This document shows, one piece after another, positions 25,514-34,801 of a stretch of 64,000 bases of DNA (position 1 is the first letter of the stretch; each line of letters opens with the position of its first letter). Position numbers and translations under genes: made by a program. The DNA is taken from positions 6,634,001-6,698,000 of the forward strand of contig NZ_CP035913.1 in NCBI RefSeq assembly GCF_004209755.1. Direction: 5' to 3'. This stretch comes from Pseudoduganella lutea (GTDB lineage: Bacteria > Pseudomonadota > Gammaproteobacteria > Burkholderiales > Burkholderiaceae_D). The notes below the pieces were generated by a model. That model saw only the letters and a list, made by a program, of their open reading frames with translations. It did no database searches and was not told where the DNA came from.

Positions 25514-25909
25514 GTGCACATCCGTTCCAATTCAGCTACCGACCAGGTTAGAAAGAGACTTTGCGAAATGATGAACTTCCTTTTCGAAGAGCGCGACTGC
25601 TCTGCGCTTTACTTGCAGCAGATCCTTCAGGATTGCCATCCGACCCGTTGCCAGATGCTGGCCGATATGTTCGCAATGGGCTGCCTGCTTCATTACCAAG
25701 GGGAACGGTCGGCAGCGTCGATTCTGATCGGGCAGGTTTTCGACTCAGTGCGTAGCACCGGAGAACGTGAATACCTGTCGACGTTGATGGACAGCATTTC
25801 CGGAAATGAACTTCGTCTGGCTTTTGAAATTGCGCCGAGCATGGAACTCAAAGAATTGTGCAACCGGGCACGGCAGGGCCCGGTCAGGGAAGCGGCCTGC
25901 GCCCGTTAG
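25514..25909 (+). CDS. Hypothetical protein
   Basis: A 131-aa soluble helical protein. GTG start four bases after AAGGAG; internal ATGs at 25568 and 25571 are alternatives. The sequence has an N-terminal helix (RKRLCEMMNFLFEERDCSAL), two short Cys-containing stretches (DCHPTRC, MGCLL) and a Leu/Glu-rich end (EIAPSMELKELCNRA). No transmembrane segment or known motif. It diverges from the response regulator and its stop overlaps the convergent LysR stop by four bases. I do not know the family. Size and composition would suit a small regulatory or adaptor protein, but this is not evidence. Confidence 0.6.
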   Translation: MHIRSNSATDQVRKRLCEMMNFLFEERDCSALYLQQILQDCHPTRCQMLADMFAMGCLLHYQGERSAASILIGQVFDSVRSTGEREYLSTLMDSISGNELRLAFEIAPSMELKELCNRARQGPVREAACAR

Positions 25910-26886
25910 CGCTGTAGTGCAGCTCCACTTATGGCCGCTTCACTTTGAGCCTGCGACACGATCAGGTCCCACGGCGCAGGCGACGGGAAGATCTCCCGCA
26001 GGAATTCGATGAATGCCTTGACATTCGGACTGCCGCGGCGGCTCTCCGGCCACATCGCGGTGACGACAAAGCGTTCCACTGCAAGCTCGGGAAGAATTGG
26101 GACAAGGAGCCGGCGTTCAACGTGATGCGCGGCGGCATACGTGGGCGCAATGCCGATGCCACCGCCGGCGACTAGAGCAGCAAGCACGCCGTCGGTCGCG
26201 TCGATGATGATGCCGGACTCTGGCGTCATCTCGACAATGCGTTCGCCCACCTGGAAAGGCCAGCGCAGGCTCTGGCCAGTGCTCTGGTAACGGAAATTTA
26301 CGCACTCGTGTGCAAGCAGGTCCTCGATGTTGCGGGGGATCCCGCGGCGCGCAAGGTAACTGGGAGCGGCAAAGGCGCACAGGCGATGCGGTGTCAGAGG
26401 ACGCGATACCAGGCGCGAATCTCCTGGTGCACCGACCCGCAATGCGACATCGATGCCTTCCTCGATCAGATCGGTGTAACGGTCACCCATGCGCAAGTCG
26501 ATGGTGACCTTGGGATAGCGTTCGCGAAACCGCGGCAGTGCTGGCGCCAGGATGTGCGTGCCGACAGGTAGCGGGGCCGTCACACGCAGCAAGCCGGCGG
26601 GTTCGGCCCGGGCAGTCGCGGCGGCTTGCTCGATCTGCTCGACTTCCTGCAATAGCCGCGTGGTGCGTTCCTGCAGGTCGCGCCCTTCGGGCGTCAATGC
26701 CAGCGAGCGTGTCGTGCGCGTAAAAAGGCGCACCTTCAGGTGCTCTTCGAGTCGCTGCACGCTTTTGCTCACGGCCGAGGGCGATACACCGAGCGAACGC
26801 GCCGCCGCAGTGTAGCTACCAAGCGATGCCGTCCGCGCGAACGCGATCAACCCAGTCAAGCTTTCCAATCCGATTTGTGCCGTCAT
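25906..26886 (-). CDS. LysR family transcriptional regulator
   Basis: A 326-aa LysR regulator. The N-terminal winged HTH is clear (FARTASLGSYTAAARSLGVS, then SAVSKSVQRLEEHLKVRLF), followed by the linker helix and the two-lobed effector domain (LRVTAPLPVGTHILAPALPR and GIGIAPTYAAAHHVERRLL). It diverges from the SDR gene across 102 bases that contain a perfect TCCACGTGGA palindrome, so it very likely controls the SDR, ene-reductase and MFS genes and perhaps the efflux operon beyond. Members of this subgroup (CrgA/DsdC-like) often respond to aromatic or electrophilic compounds; the effector here is unknown. Confidence 0.95.
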   Translation of the reverse strand: MTAQIGLESLTGLIAFARTASLGSYTAAARSLGVSPSAVSKSVQRLEEHLKVRLFTRTTRSLALTPEGRDLQERTTRLLQEVEQIEQAAATARAEPAGLLRVTAPLPVGTHILAPALPRFRERYPKVTIDLRMGDRYTDLIEEGIDVALRVGAPGDSRLVSRPLTPHRLCAFAAPSYLARRGIPRNIEDLLAHECVNFRYQSTGQSLRWPFQVGERIVEMTPESGIIIDATDGVLAALVAGGGIGIAPTYAAAHHVERRLLVPILPELAVERFVVTAMWPESRRGSPNVKAFIEFLREIFPSPAPWDLIVSQAQSEAAISGAALQR

Positions 26887-26898
26887 GGAATTATTATA

Positions 26899-26920
26899 TC
26901 AATTTCCACGTGGATTGTCA
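26899..26920. promoter_or_regulatory. Candidate LysR operator in divergent promoter
   Basis: TCAATTTCCACGTGGATTGT contains a perfect 10-base palindrome TCCACGTGGA (26905-26914) flanked by near-inverted CAAT/ATTG. It lies about 15 bases upstream of the LysR start and 75 bases from the SDR start, as expected for a LysR-type site. Confidence 0.5.
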
Positions 26921-26988
26921 ACGTTAATGCAAGAGCGGAAGATGACTTCATCGGCACCGCTGTGGTGCCACAACCAAAGGAAAACATC

Positions 26989-27750
26989 ATGACCACGCAA
27001 ATCGCTGCTCCATCATCGTTCTCGAACCTGCCACCTAGCGCGCTGACCGACAAGGTCGTTGTCATCTTCGGCGGCACCTCGGGCATTGGTTTGTCGGCCG
27101 CCATCCAGGCCAAGGCCGCCGGTGCCAACGTCATCGTCATCGGCAACGACCGTACACGTGCCCAGCAGGCAGCCGAGAAGTATGGCTTCGAATGGCGGAC
27201 TGCCGACGTCACGCAAAGCGAAGCGGTGTACGACGCACTGAAAGAGATCCCGAAGGTCGACCACCTGGTCCTGCTGGCTGGCACCTTCGTGGCGGCCAAG
27301 GTTCTCGACGGTGACGTGACGTACATGCGCCGTGCATTCGAGGAACGTGTCTGGGCATCGGTGCACGCCATCCGCGCGCTGAACGAGCGCCTGTCCAAAG
27401 ATGGTTCGATCACCTTCATTTCCGGCGTGCTCGCCGATCGGCCGAATGCCCAGGGGACGGCAGTGCTGGCCGCTGCTTCGGCAGCAATGGAAGCCTTTGC
27501 CCGTGGTCTGGCCCTGGAGCTGGCGCCGATCCGGGTCAATACGCTGTCGCCAGGGCATGTCGAAACGCCGCTGCTGCACAAGGTACTGGGCGATGCGCGC
27601 GATAGCGTACTCCCTGCAATGGCCGCCTCCACGCCGCTGAAGCGCCTCGGCACGCCCGAGGAAGCTGGTGCCGCCACGGTGTTCCTGATGGCGAACGGCT
27701 GGATGAACGGCACCACGCTGCATATCGATGGCGGCGTGAGCCTGATCTGA
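26989..27750 (+). CDS. SDR family protein lacking the Tyr-x3-Lys motif
   Basis: A 253-aa short-chain dehydrogenase/reductase-like protein with ribosome binding site AAAGGA. The Rossmann cofactor loop is VIFGGTSGIGLSAAIQAKAAG and the Asn-Ala-Gly-like position reads LLAGTF. Where classical SDRs have Ser then Y-x3-K, this one reads ITFISGVLADRPNAQGTAVL then AAASAAMEAFARGLALEL, so the catalytic Tyr and Lys are absent. The C-terminal NTLSPGHVETPL and HIDGGVSLI are normal. It may bind NAD(P) or act in a non-canonical way. First gene of a block with the ene-reductase (11 bases downstream) under the divergent LysR gene. Confidence 0.88.
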   Translation: MTTQIAAPSSFSNLPPSALTDKVVVIFGGTSGIGLSAAIQAKAAGANVIVIGNDRTRAQQAAEKYGFEWRTADVTQSEAVYDALKEIPKVDHLVLLAGTFVAAKVLDGDVTYMRRAFEERVWASVHAIRALNERLSKDGSITFISGVLADRPNAQGTAVLAAASAAMEAFARGLALELAPIRVNTLSPGHVETPLLHKVLGDARDSVLPAMAASTPLKRLGTPEEAGAATVFLMANGWMNGTTLHIDGGVSLI

Positions 27751-27760
27751 GGAGAACGCC

Positions 27761-28888
27761 ATGTCCACCGTTCTTGCACAACCCCGCGTCGAAAGCCGAA
27801 GCGGCCCGGCGGCTTCGCTGTTCGACCCTATCCAGATGGGTTCGCTGCTCCTGCCCAATCGGATCTTCATGGCGCCAATGACTCGGGCCCGTGGCACGCG
27901 CGAACATGTGCCGACGGAAATGATGGCGCGCTACTACGCCGCACGGGCAGGTGCCGGAATCATCTTCAGCGAGGCCATCGGTATTTCGCAACAGGGTCTG
28001 GGCTGGCCGTATGCCACGGGTATCTGGTCTGGCGAACAGATAGACGGTTGGCGCCATGTGACCAAGGCGGTCCACGCCGCTGGCGGAAAGATCATTGCTC
28101 AGCTGTGGCACATGGGCCGGGTAGTGCACCCGAGTTTCCTTGGCGGCGCCCAGCCCGTGTCGGCTTCAGCCACTGCCGCGCCGGGCCATGCCCACACGTA
28201 CCAGGGGCGGCTCGACTACGAAGCCGCGCGGCCCCTGCAAGTCGCCGAGATCCCGCAACTGCTTGAGGATTTCCGAAGGGCCACCCGTAACGCGCTGGCG
28301 GCGGGCTTCGATGGCGTGCAGATCCATGCCGCCAATGGTTACCTGATCGACCAGTTCTTGCGCGATAACACCAACTTCCGCGACGACGACTACGGTGGTT
28401 CGATCGAGAACCGCATTCGCCTGCTGCGCGAAGTCACTCGCGCCGTTGTCGAAGTGGCCGGGCCTGGCAGGACGGGGGTGCGGCTGTCCCCGAATACGCA
28501 TGACCAGGGCGTCATGGATAGCGCACCACGATTGCTGTTCCCCGCCGCAGCGGCGGCACTGTCGGAAATCGGCATTGCCCACCTCGAGCTGCGCGAACCG
28601 CCGAAGGACGGCGACTTTGGCAAGGCCGAGGGCGAACCAATTGCGCCGCTGATCCGGCAAGCCTTCAATGGCACCCTGATCCTCAATTCGGATTACCCGC
28701 TCCAGCGGGCCGAAGCGGCCTTGCAGTCCGGTGCAGGGGATGCCATCACGTTCGGCCGGCCATTCATCGCCAACCCGGATTTGCCGCGCCGCTTTGCGAG
28801 CGGCATCCCGCTGGCGAAGGACGATCGGGAAACCTGGTTCACCCAAGGCAGGGAAGGCTACGTTACCTATCCCCCCGTCGCACGCTGA
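27761..28888 (+). CDS. Alkene reductase, old yellow enzyme family
   Basis: A 375-aa FMN-dependent ene-reductase of the NemA/XenB/OYE family that reduces activated C=C bonds and nitro/nitrate-ester xenobiotics with NAD(P)H. Landmarks are LLPNRIFMAPMTRARGT at the N-terminus of the barrel, the FMN Gln in AQLWHMGRVVHP, the substrate-binding pair in GVQIHAANGYLIDQFLRD (His and Asn), the DDYGGSIENR loop and the C-terminal ITFGRPFIANPDL phosphate-binding segment. Complete. It begins 11 bases after the SDR stop and 51 bases precede the MFS gene, so the three probably form one operon. Confidence 0.96.
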   Translation: MSTVLAQPRVESRSGPAASLFDPIQMGSLLLPNRIFMAPMTRARGTREHVPTEMMARYYAARAGAGIIFSEAIGISQQGLGWPYATGIWSGEQIDGWRHVTKAVHAAGGKIIAQLWHMGRVVHPSFLGGAQPVSASATAAPGHAHTYQGRLDYEAARPLQVAEIPQLLEDFRRATRNALAAGFDGVQIHAANGYLIDQFLRDNTNFRDDDYGGSIENRIRLLREVTRAVVEVAGPGRTGVRLSPNTHDQGVMDSAPRLLFPAAAAALSEIGIAHLELREPPKDGDFGKAEGEPIAPLIRQAFNGTLILNSDYPLQRAEAALQSGAGDAITFGRPFIANPDLPRRFASGIPLAKDDRETWFTQGREGYVTYPPVAR

Positions 28889-28939
28889 GACCAGGCGGCC
28901 GAGCCGGCCGCTTGGTCATACCTCTCAACAAGGAACATC

Positions 28940-30190
28940 ATGCAAGCCACTCCTGAACACGCTACGGTGCCGGATGCCCCAGCCTCCTGGCTGGCAGTGG
29001 GCGCGCTGGCTGCTTCGTCATTCGCGCTCGTCACCACCGAATTTCTTCCCGTCGGCATGCTGCCGAAGATCGCCGACGACCTGGCGATCTCGCAGGGGCA
29101 GGCCGGGCTGAGCGTCACTATCCCCGGCTTCGTCGCCGCGCTCGCCGCACCGCTCGGTATTGCATTCGCCGGCAATGTCAATCGTCGCAAGTTGCTCGCA
29201 CTCCTGCTGGCCTTGCTCGCAGCGTCGAACATCCTGGTCGCGACGGCACAGGGGGTTGGCATGTTCATGGCGGGGCGCGTGCTGCTGGGGATTGCCGTCG
29301 GTGGGTTCTGGACGTTTGCCGGTGCACTAGGCACCCGGTTGCGGCCTGGAGCGCAAGGCGTGCGGGCCAATGCACTGATCCTTGCCGGTGTTTCGCTGGG
29401 CACTGTCGCCGGCGTGCCGGCTGGCGCGCTCGTTGGCGAGCTGCTGGACTGGCGGCTGGCGTTTGCCGCGGCGGCTGTCCTCAGTGTGGTCTCGCTCGTG
29501 ACGTTACTGCGCTTGCTCCCCTCGTTGCCACCCAAAGCAGGAAGCGGACTGGGGGACATGAAGTCGCTGGTGACCAGCACCGGTCCACGTGTTGCTCTGT
29601 TTGCCGCGCTGTTGATCTTCATCGGCCAGTTCGCCGCCTATACCTACATCGCGCCGTTCCTGCACGAACGGGTCGGGATCGACGGGCGCTCTCTCAGCCT
29701 CCTGCTGCTGGTGTACGGCATGGCGGGCTTCCTCGGCAACATCGCGGGTGGTGCTCTCGCTGCGCGAGACCCGCGTCGTACCACCTTGTTCATGGCGAGC
29801 TTGGTCGGTGCCGCCATCCTGCTGCTGCCTGCCGTGAGGGCATGGCCCCCTGTCGTTGTCGTGCTCATCACCGCATGGGGGTTCGGCTTCGGCATGCTGC
29901 CGATCAGCATGCAGAGCTATCTGTTCGCCAGTGCTCCCGGTCGCGCCCAGGCAATGCAGGCAGTCTTCGTTTCCGTCGGCCAGACCGCGATCGGCGGTGG
30001 GGCCCTGCTGGGCGGATTACTGGTCGACCATCTCAACATCTCCGCGGCGTTCTACGCAGGTGGCATGGCGGCACTGGTGACGTGGCTGATCATCACCCGG
30101 CCGGGCAGTCGACAACCGGCCGCGTCGCGCAAAACTATTCCACCCTGCTATCCGCTGGAAAAAGGGTTGAACGGCGATAGTGCCGACTGA
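28940..30190 (+). CDS. MFS transporter (DHA1-like)
   Basis: A 416-aa inner-membrane exporter of the major facilitator superfamily with about 12 hydrophobic segments. The N-terminal part (SSFALVTTEFLPVGMLPKIA, SQGQAGLSVTIPGFVAAL) is typical of the AraJ/YdhP-like drug:H+ antiporter 1 group. The loop-2/3 motif region is GNVNRRKLLAL, and the central loop is near PKAGSGLGD. The last 30 residues are hydrophilic and slightly unusual (KTIPPCYPLEKGLNGDSAD). Context with ene-reductase, SDR and a tripartite pump suggests export of a toxic or aromatic compound. Confidence 0.92.
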   Translation: MQATPEHATVPDAPASWLAVGALAASSFALVTTEFLPVGMLPKIADDLAISQGQAGLSVTIPGFVAALAAPLGIAFAGNVNRRKLLALLLALLAASNILVATAQGVGMFMAGRVLLGIAVGGFWTFAGALGTRLRPGAQGVRANALILAGVSLGTVAGVPAGALVGELLDWRLAFAAAAVLSVVSLVTLLRLLPSLPPKAGSGLGDMKSLVTSTGPRVALFAALLIFIGQFAAYTYIAPFLHERVGIDGRSLSLLLLVYGMAGFLGNIAGGALAARDPRRTTLFMASLVGAAILLLPAVRAWPPVVVVLITAWGFGFGMLPISMQSYLFASAPGRAQAMQAVFVSVGQTAIGGGALLGGLLVDHLNISAAFYAGGMAALVTWLIITRPGSRQPAASRKTIPPCYPLEKGLNGDSAD

Positions 30191-30388
30191 GTCAATGCTC
30201 CGGGCACCCCATCCGGGTAGGGAGGGCAGCACCACTATCGTGTGATTCTGGCTTCTTGGCCGGCACCTACACTCCGCAAAGTCCCAGCGCCGTGCCAATC
30301 GCCACCGGTGCGCTTCGGGTTTGCGCCGACCGCGTCGATGCTGTCGGTAGAGAGTTCTACGTTACGTAATGCCACCAAGAGGTCAATC

Positions 30389-31609
30389 ATGAATAGCCAA
30401 CAACAGGGTCAATGGAACCTGGGAGTGCTCCTGACTGCGCTGGGAGCGGTCGGTGCCGCCACAGTCATGTCTGGATGTACGGATGCGAACAGTAAAACGG
30501 AACCGGCTGCCGCCTCAGCTGGCCCACCGGTGTCGGCAGCCGTTGTCGTCGAAAGGCCGGTAGCGGAAACCCAGGAGTTTTCCGGTCGCCTCGAGGCGAT
30601 CGAGGTGGTGCAGATCCGGCCGCGTGTCACCGGCTATATCACTGCGGTCAACTTTACTCCCGGCACGGAGGTGAAAAAAGGCGATCTGCTGTTCGTGATC
30701 GATCCTCGCCCCTACCAGGCGGAAGCGGACCGTGCCGAGGCAGCGGCGAATTCGGCCCGCGCGCGCGCCGATCTTGCGCGGATCGAACTGCAGCGCGCAG
30801 AGCGGCTGCTGGCCGATAAAGCGATCGCCCAGCGCGAGCTCGACGAGCGGGCCGCTGGCCAGAAGGAGCTCGAAGCGAACGCGCGGGCAGCACAGGCGCA
30901 ACTGGAGGCAGCCCGGTTGAACCTGTCTTATACGCGCGTGACCGCGCCGATCGCCGGGCGGGTGTCGAAAGCCGAGATTACCCTCGGTAATCTGGTCGAC
31001 GCGACTGCGGTGCTGACCTCGGTGGTATCGCTGGACCGGATGTACGCCAGCTTCGATGGCGACGAACAAACTTACCTGCGCGTGGGATCGCGTGCGCAAC
31101 GCGGACAGCCGACCACCGTCAAGGTCGGACTGAACAGCGAGGAAGGTTTTCCGCATGAAGGCGTGCTCGAATTTGTCGACAACCAGCTCGACACGCGCAC
31201 CGGTAGCGTGCGCATGCGGGCAACATTGAACAACGAAGACCGGATGCTGGCGCCGGGACTGTTCGCCCGGATCCAGGTCGGCAGTGGCGTACCCCGGAAC
31301 GCGGTGCTCATCCGTGACAAGGCGGTGGGCACGGACCAGACCCGCAAGTTCGTGGTCGTGGTCGGTTCAGATAACAAGGCCGTCTTCCGGCCAGTCACGC
31401 TGGGACCCCTGGTCGATGGCATGCGCGTGGTGCGCAGCGGCCTGAAACCGGGCGACAAGATCGTCGTCGACGGCCTGCAGCGCGTCAGCCCCGGCTCTCC
31501 GGTATCCGCGCAGGTCGTGCCTATGGACGAAAGCGCTGTCAGTGCTGCCAAGGCAGGCGGGGCCGCGCACGACGTGCCACTGGCATCGGCCAGTGGCAAA
31601 GAGGAGTAA
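30389..31609 (+). CDS. RND efflux periplasmic adaptor, MexE-like lipoprotein
   Basis: A 406-aa membrane-fusion protein of an RND pump. The start is the ATG of MNSQQQGQ, behind AAGAGGTC; earlier in-frame codons are not family-like. The lipobox is MSGC (Cys near residue 30), so it is a lipoprotein anchored in the inner membrane. Domains in order: barrel-sandwich strand (IRPRVTGYITAVNFTPGTEV), long alpha-hairpin with Ala/Arg/Glu heptads (about 105-175), lipoyl half (YTRVTAPIAGRVSKAEI), beta-barrel and membrane-proximal domain (GLFARIQVG). It lies 3 bases ahead of the pump gene. Confidence 0.95.
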   Translation: MNSQQQGQWNLGVLLTALGAVGAATVMSGCTDANSKTEPAAASAGPPVSAAVVVERPVAETQEFSGRLEAIEVVQIRPRVTGYITAVNFTPGTEVKKGDLLFVIDPRPYQAEADRAEAAANSARARADLARIELQRAERLLADKAIAQRELDERAAGQKELEANARAAQAQLEAARLNLSYTRVTAPIAGRVSKAEITLGNLVDATAVLTSVVSLDRMYASFDGDEQTYLRVGSRAQRGQPTTVKVGLNSEEGFPHEGVLEFVDNQLDTRTGSVRMRATLNNEDRMLAPGLFARIQVGSGVPRNAVLIRDKAVGTDQTRKFVVVVGSDNKAVFRPVTLGPLVDGMRVVRSGLKPGDKIVVDGLQRVSPGSPVSAQVVPMDESAVSAAKAGGAAHDVPLASASGKEE

Positions 31610-31612
31610 GGC

Positions 31613-34600
31613 ATGAACATCTCCCGCTTCTTTGTCGACAAGCCGATTTTCGCGGCAGTCCTGTCGATCATGGTCTTCGTGGCCGGCCTGATCGCAATCT
31701 TCAAACTGCCCATCTCGGAATACCCGGATGTCGTGCCACCCTCGGTGGTCGTGCGTGCCCAGTATCCGGGTGCGAATCCGAAGATCATCGCCGAGACCGT
31801 GGCCGCTCCGCTCGAGGAGCAGATCAACGGCGTCGAGAACATGTTGTACATGTCGTCGCAGAACACCAGCGACGGCGCGTTGCAGCTGACCGTGACGTTT
31901 GCCATCGGCACCAATGTCGACCAGGCCGAGACGGCGGTGCAGAACCGCGTCCAGCGCGCCTTGCCGCGGTTGCCCGAGGAGGTGCGCCAGATCGGTGTGA
32001 CAACCGTGAAGAGCTCGCCGAACCTGACGATGGTGGTGCACCTGAAGTCACCGGATGGGCGCTATGACGACCTGTATCTGCGCAACTACGCGGTATTGAA
32101 CATCAAGGACCAGCTGGCGCGGCTGCATGGCATGGGTGAGGTGCAGCTGTTCGGATCCGGTGACTATGCGATGCGCGTCTGGCTCGATCCGCAGAAGGTC
32201 GCTACCCGTGGCCTGACGGCCGGCGATGTGGTCAATGCGATTCGCGAGCAGAACGTGCAGGTGGCCGCCGGCGTGATCGGCCAGGGGCCGTCGAAGGATG
32301 CCGACTTCCAGCTGACCGTCAACACCCAGGGGCGCCTGTCGACTGCCGAGGAGTTCGGCGACATCGTCGTGAAGACCAATCCGGACGGTGCGACGACGCT
32401 GCTGAAGGATGTCGCAAGGCTGGAGATGGGATCGAATTCGTACGCGCTGCGCTCGCTGTTGAACAATAAATCGGCGGTGGCGATCCCGATCTTCGAAGCC
32501 CCGAACGCGAATGCACTGCAGCTCTCGTCAGATGTCCGGGCAACGATGAAGACGCTGTCGAAGAATTTCCCCCAAGGTGTCGAGTACGACATCGTCTACG
32601 ATCCCACGCAGTTCGTGCGCGAGTCGATCAATTCGGTCGTGCATACCCTTGGTGAAGCGGTGATCCTGGTGGCCATCGTCGTCATCGTGTTCCTGCAAAC
32701 CTGGCGTGCGTCGATCATTCCGCTGCTGGCAGTTCCCGTGTCCATTGTCGGCACCTTCGCCGTGATGCTGATGTTTGGCTTCTCGATCAATACGCTGTCG
32801 CTGTTCGGTCTCGTGCTGGCGATCGGCATCGTGGTGGACGACGCCATCGTCGTGGTTGAAAACGTCGAGCGCTATATCGAACAGGGTCTCACGCCGCACG
32901 ACGCAACGATCCAGGCCATGAAGGAAGTGTCCGGTCCCATCATCGCTATCGCCCTGGTGCTATGCGCCGTGTTCGTGCCGATCGCGTTTGTGTCCGGCCT
33001 GACGGGCCAGTTTTATCGCCAGTTCGCCCTGACGATCGCGATCTCCACCGTGATCTCGGCCTTCTCTTCGCTGACGCTGGCGCCAGCACTGTCGGCTGCA
33101 CTGCTGAAGGGCCACGACGAGCCGAAGGACGCACTGACGCGTGGCATGGACAAGGTGCTGGGCGCCTTCTTCCGCGTATTCAACAAATTCTTCAACCGCG
33201 CTGCGACGAACTATGAGGGAGGCGTGCGCGGCGTGCTGCGCCACAAAGGCATCTCGCTGGTTGTCTACGCGCTGCTCGGCGTCGCTGGCCTGTTCATGTT
33301 CAAGGCGGTGCCGCCGGGTTTTGTGCCAGGCCAGGACAAGCAATACCTGATCGGCTTTGCCCAGCTTCCCGACGCCGCCTCGCTGGACCGGACCGACCAG
33401 GTCATTCGCCAGATGTCCGATATCGCCAAGGATATTCCCGGCGTGCAGGACTCGATTGCCTTCCCGGGCCTGTCGATCAATGGCTTCACCAACGCCCCCA
33501 ATGCGGGCATCGTGTTCCTTGGCCTGAAGCCCTTCGAGGAGCGCAAGGGCAAGGCGCTTTCCGCGCAGGCTATCGCAGCGGAGATCAACAAGCGGATGGG
33601 CTCCGTGCAGGGCGCGTTCGTCATGGTGCTGCCGCCGCCACCGGTGAATGGCCTAGGGACCACGGGTGGCTTCAAGCTGATGATCGAAGACCGGGGCAAT
33701 CTGGGTTACGACGAGTTGTTCAAGGCAGTCCAGGCGGTGCACGCCAAGGCCTGGCAGGAGCCCCGGCTCCAGGGCGTGTTCTCGGGATACCAGATCAACG
33801 TGCCCCAGCTGTTCGCCGATGTCGACCGTGTAAAAGCCAAGCAGCTGGGCGTGCCGCTGCAGACGATCTACCAGACCTTGCAGATCAACCTGGGCTCGCT
33901 GTACGTGAACGATTTCAACCAGTTCGGCCGCACCTACCAGGTACGCGTGCAGGCCGACGCCCAGTTCCGTTCGCACGCGGAGCAGATGACACAGCTGAAG
34001 GTGCGCAACGACAGGGGCGAGATGATCCCCCTGTCGTCGCTGATGCGGGTGAAGGATACGTATGGCCCGGATCGCGTGCAGCGCTATAACAACTACGTTG
34101 CGGCGGACTTGAACGGCGGTGCCGCGCCGGGCGTATCGTCCGGTCAGGCACAGGAAATCATGGAAGGCATCCTGCGTGACACGCTGCCGCAGGGGATCAC
34201 CTACGAATGGACGGACCTGACGTACCAGGACATCCTGGCCGGCAACACGATGGTCTATGTGTTCCCGCTGTGCGTACTGCTGGTCTTCCTGGTGCTGGCC
34301 GCGCAATACGAGAGCTGGACGCTGCCCCTGGCCGTGATCCTGATCGTGCCGATGTCGATCCTGTGCGCCCTGATCGGCGTGAAGCTGACCGGCGGTGACA
34401 ACAATGTCTTCACACAGATCGCCCTGTTCGTGCTGGTTGGCCTGGCATCGAAGAACGCGATCCTGATCGTGGAATTCGCGCGCGAACTGGAAGATCACGG
34501 GCGCAGCGTCGTCGACGCCGCACTGGAGGCTTGCCGCCTTCGTCTGCGCCCCATCCTGATGACGTCGATCGCATTCATCATGGGCGTGCTGCCGCTGGTG

Positions 34601-34801
34601 TTCTCCAGCGGTGCAGGTTCCGAAATGCGCCATGCGATGGGCGTCGCGGTGTTTGCCGGCATGCTGGGTGTCACGCTCTTCGGCCTGTTCCTGACGCCGG
34701 TGTTCTATGTCTTGTTGCGCACGCTGGCCAGGCGCCTGGAGAAAAAGAAAGCGCCGCCCCCGGAAGTGTCGCTGGTCAAAATGGAAGGAACCCACGGATG
34801 A
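31613..34801 (+). CDS. RND multidrug efflux permease, MexF-like
   Basis: A 1062-aa HAE-1 inner-membrane pump with 12 TM segments and two large periplasmic loops. The N-terminus (MNISRFFVDKPIFAAVLSIM) and segments such as LPISEYPDVVPPSVVVRAQ closely match MexF as I know it. The proton-relay Asp pair is in GIVVDDAIVVVENVERYIE (TM4), and the TM10-11 region GLASKNAILIVEFARELED is intact. Complete; overlaps the outer-membrane gene by four bases. MexEF-OprN-type pumps export chloramphenicol, quinolones, trimethoprim and signalling quinolones. Here the substrates are unknown, but LysR and ene-reductase genes lie upstream, as with other MexT-like regulated pumps. Confidence 0.97.
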   Translation: MNISRFFVDKPIFAAVLSIMVFVAGLIAIFKLPISEYPDVVPPSVVVRAQYPGANPKIIAETVAAPLEEQINGVENMLYMSSQNTSDGALQLTVTFAIGTNVDQAETAVQNRVQRALPRLPEEVRQIGVTTVKSSPNLTMVVHLKSPDGRYDDLYLRNYAVLNIKDQLARLHGMGEVQLFGSGDYAMRVWLDPQKVATRGLTAGDVVNAIREQNVQVAAGVIGQGPSKDADFQLTVNTQGRLSTAEEFGDIVVKTNPDGATTLLKDVARLEMGSNSYALRSLLNNKSAVAIPIFEAPNANALQLSSDVRATMKTLSKNFPQGVEYDIVYDPTQFVRESINSVVHTLGEAVILVAIVVIVFLQTWRASIIPLLAVPVSIVGTFAVMLMFGFSINTLSLFGLVLAIGIVVDDAIVVVENVERYIEQGLTPHDATIQAMKEVSGPIIAIALVLCAVFVPIAFVSGLTGQFYRQFALTIAISTVISAFSSLTLAPALSAALLKGHDEPKDALTRGMDKVLGAFFRVFNKFFNRAATNYEGGVRGVLRHKGISLVVYALLGVAGLFMFKAVPPGFVPGQDKQYLIGFAQLPDAASLDRTDQVIRQMSDIAKDIPGVQDSIAFPGLSINGFTNAPNAGIVFLGLKPFEERKGKALSAQAIAAEINKRMGSVQGAFVMVLPPPPVNGLGTTGGFKLMIEDRGNLGYDELFKAVQAVHAKAWQEPRLQGVFSGYQINVPQLFADVDRVKAKQLGVPLQTIYQTLQINLGSLYVNDFNQFGRTYQVRVQADAQFRSHAEQMTQLKVRNDRGEMIPLSSLMRVKDTYGPDRVQRYNNYVAADLNGGAAPGVSSGQAQEIMEGILRDTLPQGITYEWTDLTYQDILAGNTMVYVFPLCVLLVFLVLAAQYESWTLPLAVILIVPMSILCALIGVKLTGGDNNVFTQIALFVLVGLASKNAILIVEFARELEDHGRSVVDAALEACRLRLRPILMTSIAFIMGVLPLVFSSGAGSEMRHAMGVAVFAGMLGVTLFGLFLTPVFYVLLRTLARRLEKKKAPPPEVSLVKMEGTHG

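Noticed and set aside
33653..34795. Long open frame (380 codons) opposite the MexF-like gene
   Set aside because: Mirror of a strongly coding high-GC gene; His/Gln/Arg-rich with no family features.
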